Shown here: positions 6,323-6,419 of the stretch, in pieces
Layout: each line of letters opens with the position of its first letter
Position numbering within the stretch: position 1 is the stretch's first letter
DNA from: an uncultured Eubacteriales bacterium
GTDB taxonomy: Bacteria > Bacillota > Clostridia > Oscillospirales > Acutalibacteraceae
Assembly (NCBI GenBank): GCA_900321905.1
Contig: ONXZ01000084.1
Span: 1 to 6,419, forward strand
Length of the DNA stretch: 6,419 nt
Direction: 5' to 3'
Notes under the pieces: generated by a model
The model's input: the letters and a program-made list of their open reading frames with translations, nothing else
Databases searched by the model: none
What the model was told of the DNA's origin: nothing
Program-made: the position numbers and the translations under genes

Positions 6323-6419
6323 TTACTGTTCTGTCCAAGTGTCACTGAAAATGGCTTCTCCGTTAGTGTTAATTACATCGCGGTAGAAATAACCAGAATC
6401 CTTTATGGTACGCTTTTGT
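6323..6419 (-). CDS. C-terminal end of an unidentified protein (5' partial)
   Basis: On the minus strand one frame is open from the window edge for 31 codons to TAA (complement of 6323-6325). It ends SGYFYRDVINTNGEAIF followed by SDTWTEQ. The polar, aromatic-rich tail with alternating pattern looks like a beta-strand-rich end, but I do not recognise the family. The terminator placed just beyond its stop supports a real converging gene. It lies in the stretch with the second codon-usage style, so it may belong to a different genome from the genes before 5550. The reading is short and could be chance. Confidence 0.5.
   Translation of the reverse strand, partial: QKRTIKDSGYFYRDVINTNGEAIFSDTWTEQ

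Noticed and set aside
1..6419. CRISPR array, tRNA, rRNA, insertion sequence or toxin-antitoxin pair
   Set aside because: No regularly spaced repeats, cloverleaf-like sequence, transposase motifs or terminal inverted repeats were seen, and the genes fill nearly the whole window.

Overview
The window reads as a low-to-mid-GC Firmicutes (Clostridia) fragment, probably a gut Oscillospiraceae/Ruminococcaceae-type genome. Three things point that way: Shine-Dalgarno sites of the Gram-positive kind, a strong preference for CTT as the leucine codon, and a TetM-like GTPase fused to a YacP/Rae1-type NYN nuclease, an architecture I associate with Clostridia. The species cannot be named from the sequence alone.

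Layout on the + strand: (1) 1-1254, the C-terminal part of a GH36 alpha-galactosidase cut by the window edge. (2) 1273-3867, 18 bases further on, an 864-residue EF-G/TetM-like GTPase whose C-terminus is a complete Rae1-like NYN ribonuclease domain. (3) 3916-4755, a microbial-type poly(ADP-ribose) glycohydrolase (TIGR02452/PF10021) with an apparent extended -10 promoter of its own, closed by a hairpin that begins at its stop codon. (4) 4880-6220, a bacterial Na+:amino-acid symporter of the NSS/SNF family, closed by a 16-bp hairpin that probably terminates both strands. (5) 6323-6419 on the - strand, the last 31 codons of an unidentified converging gene.

The most interesting gene is the GTPase-NYN fusion. 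It combines a factor expected to dock at the ribosomal GTPase centre and A site with a nuclease whose free-standing relative (Rae1 of Bacillus subtilis) cuts mRNA in the ribosomal A site. The tip loop that releases tetracycline in TetM is replaced, so a ribosome-surveillance or rescue role is more likely than antibiotic resistance. An ADP-ribose hydrolase next door raises the speculative idea of a shared role in translation damage or defence.

Two places look like joins between different source genomes. Bases 1 to about 57 carry strongly GC3-biased coding on the opposite strand. Inside the symporter gene, near 5552-5579, leucine and serine codon use changes abruptly. Either assembly chimerism or real recombination could explain these. 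The central part, about 70-5550, is uniform and is the part to trust most.
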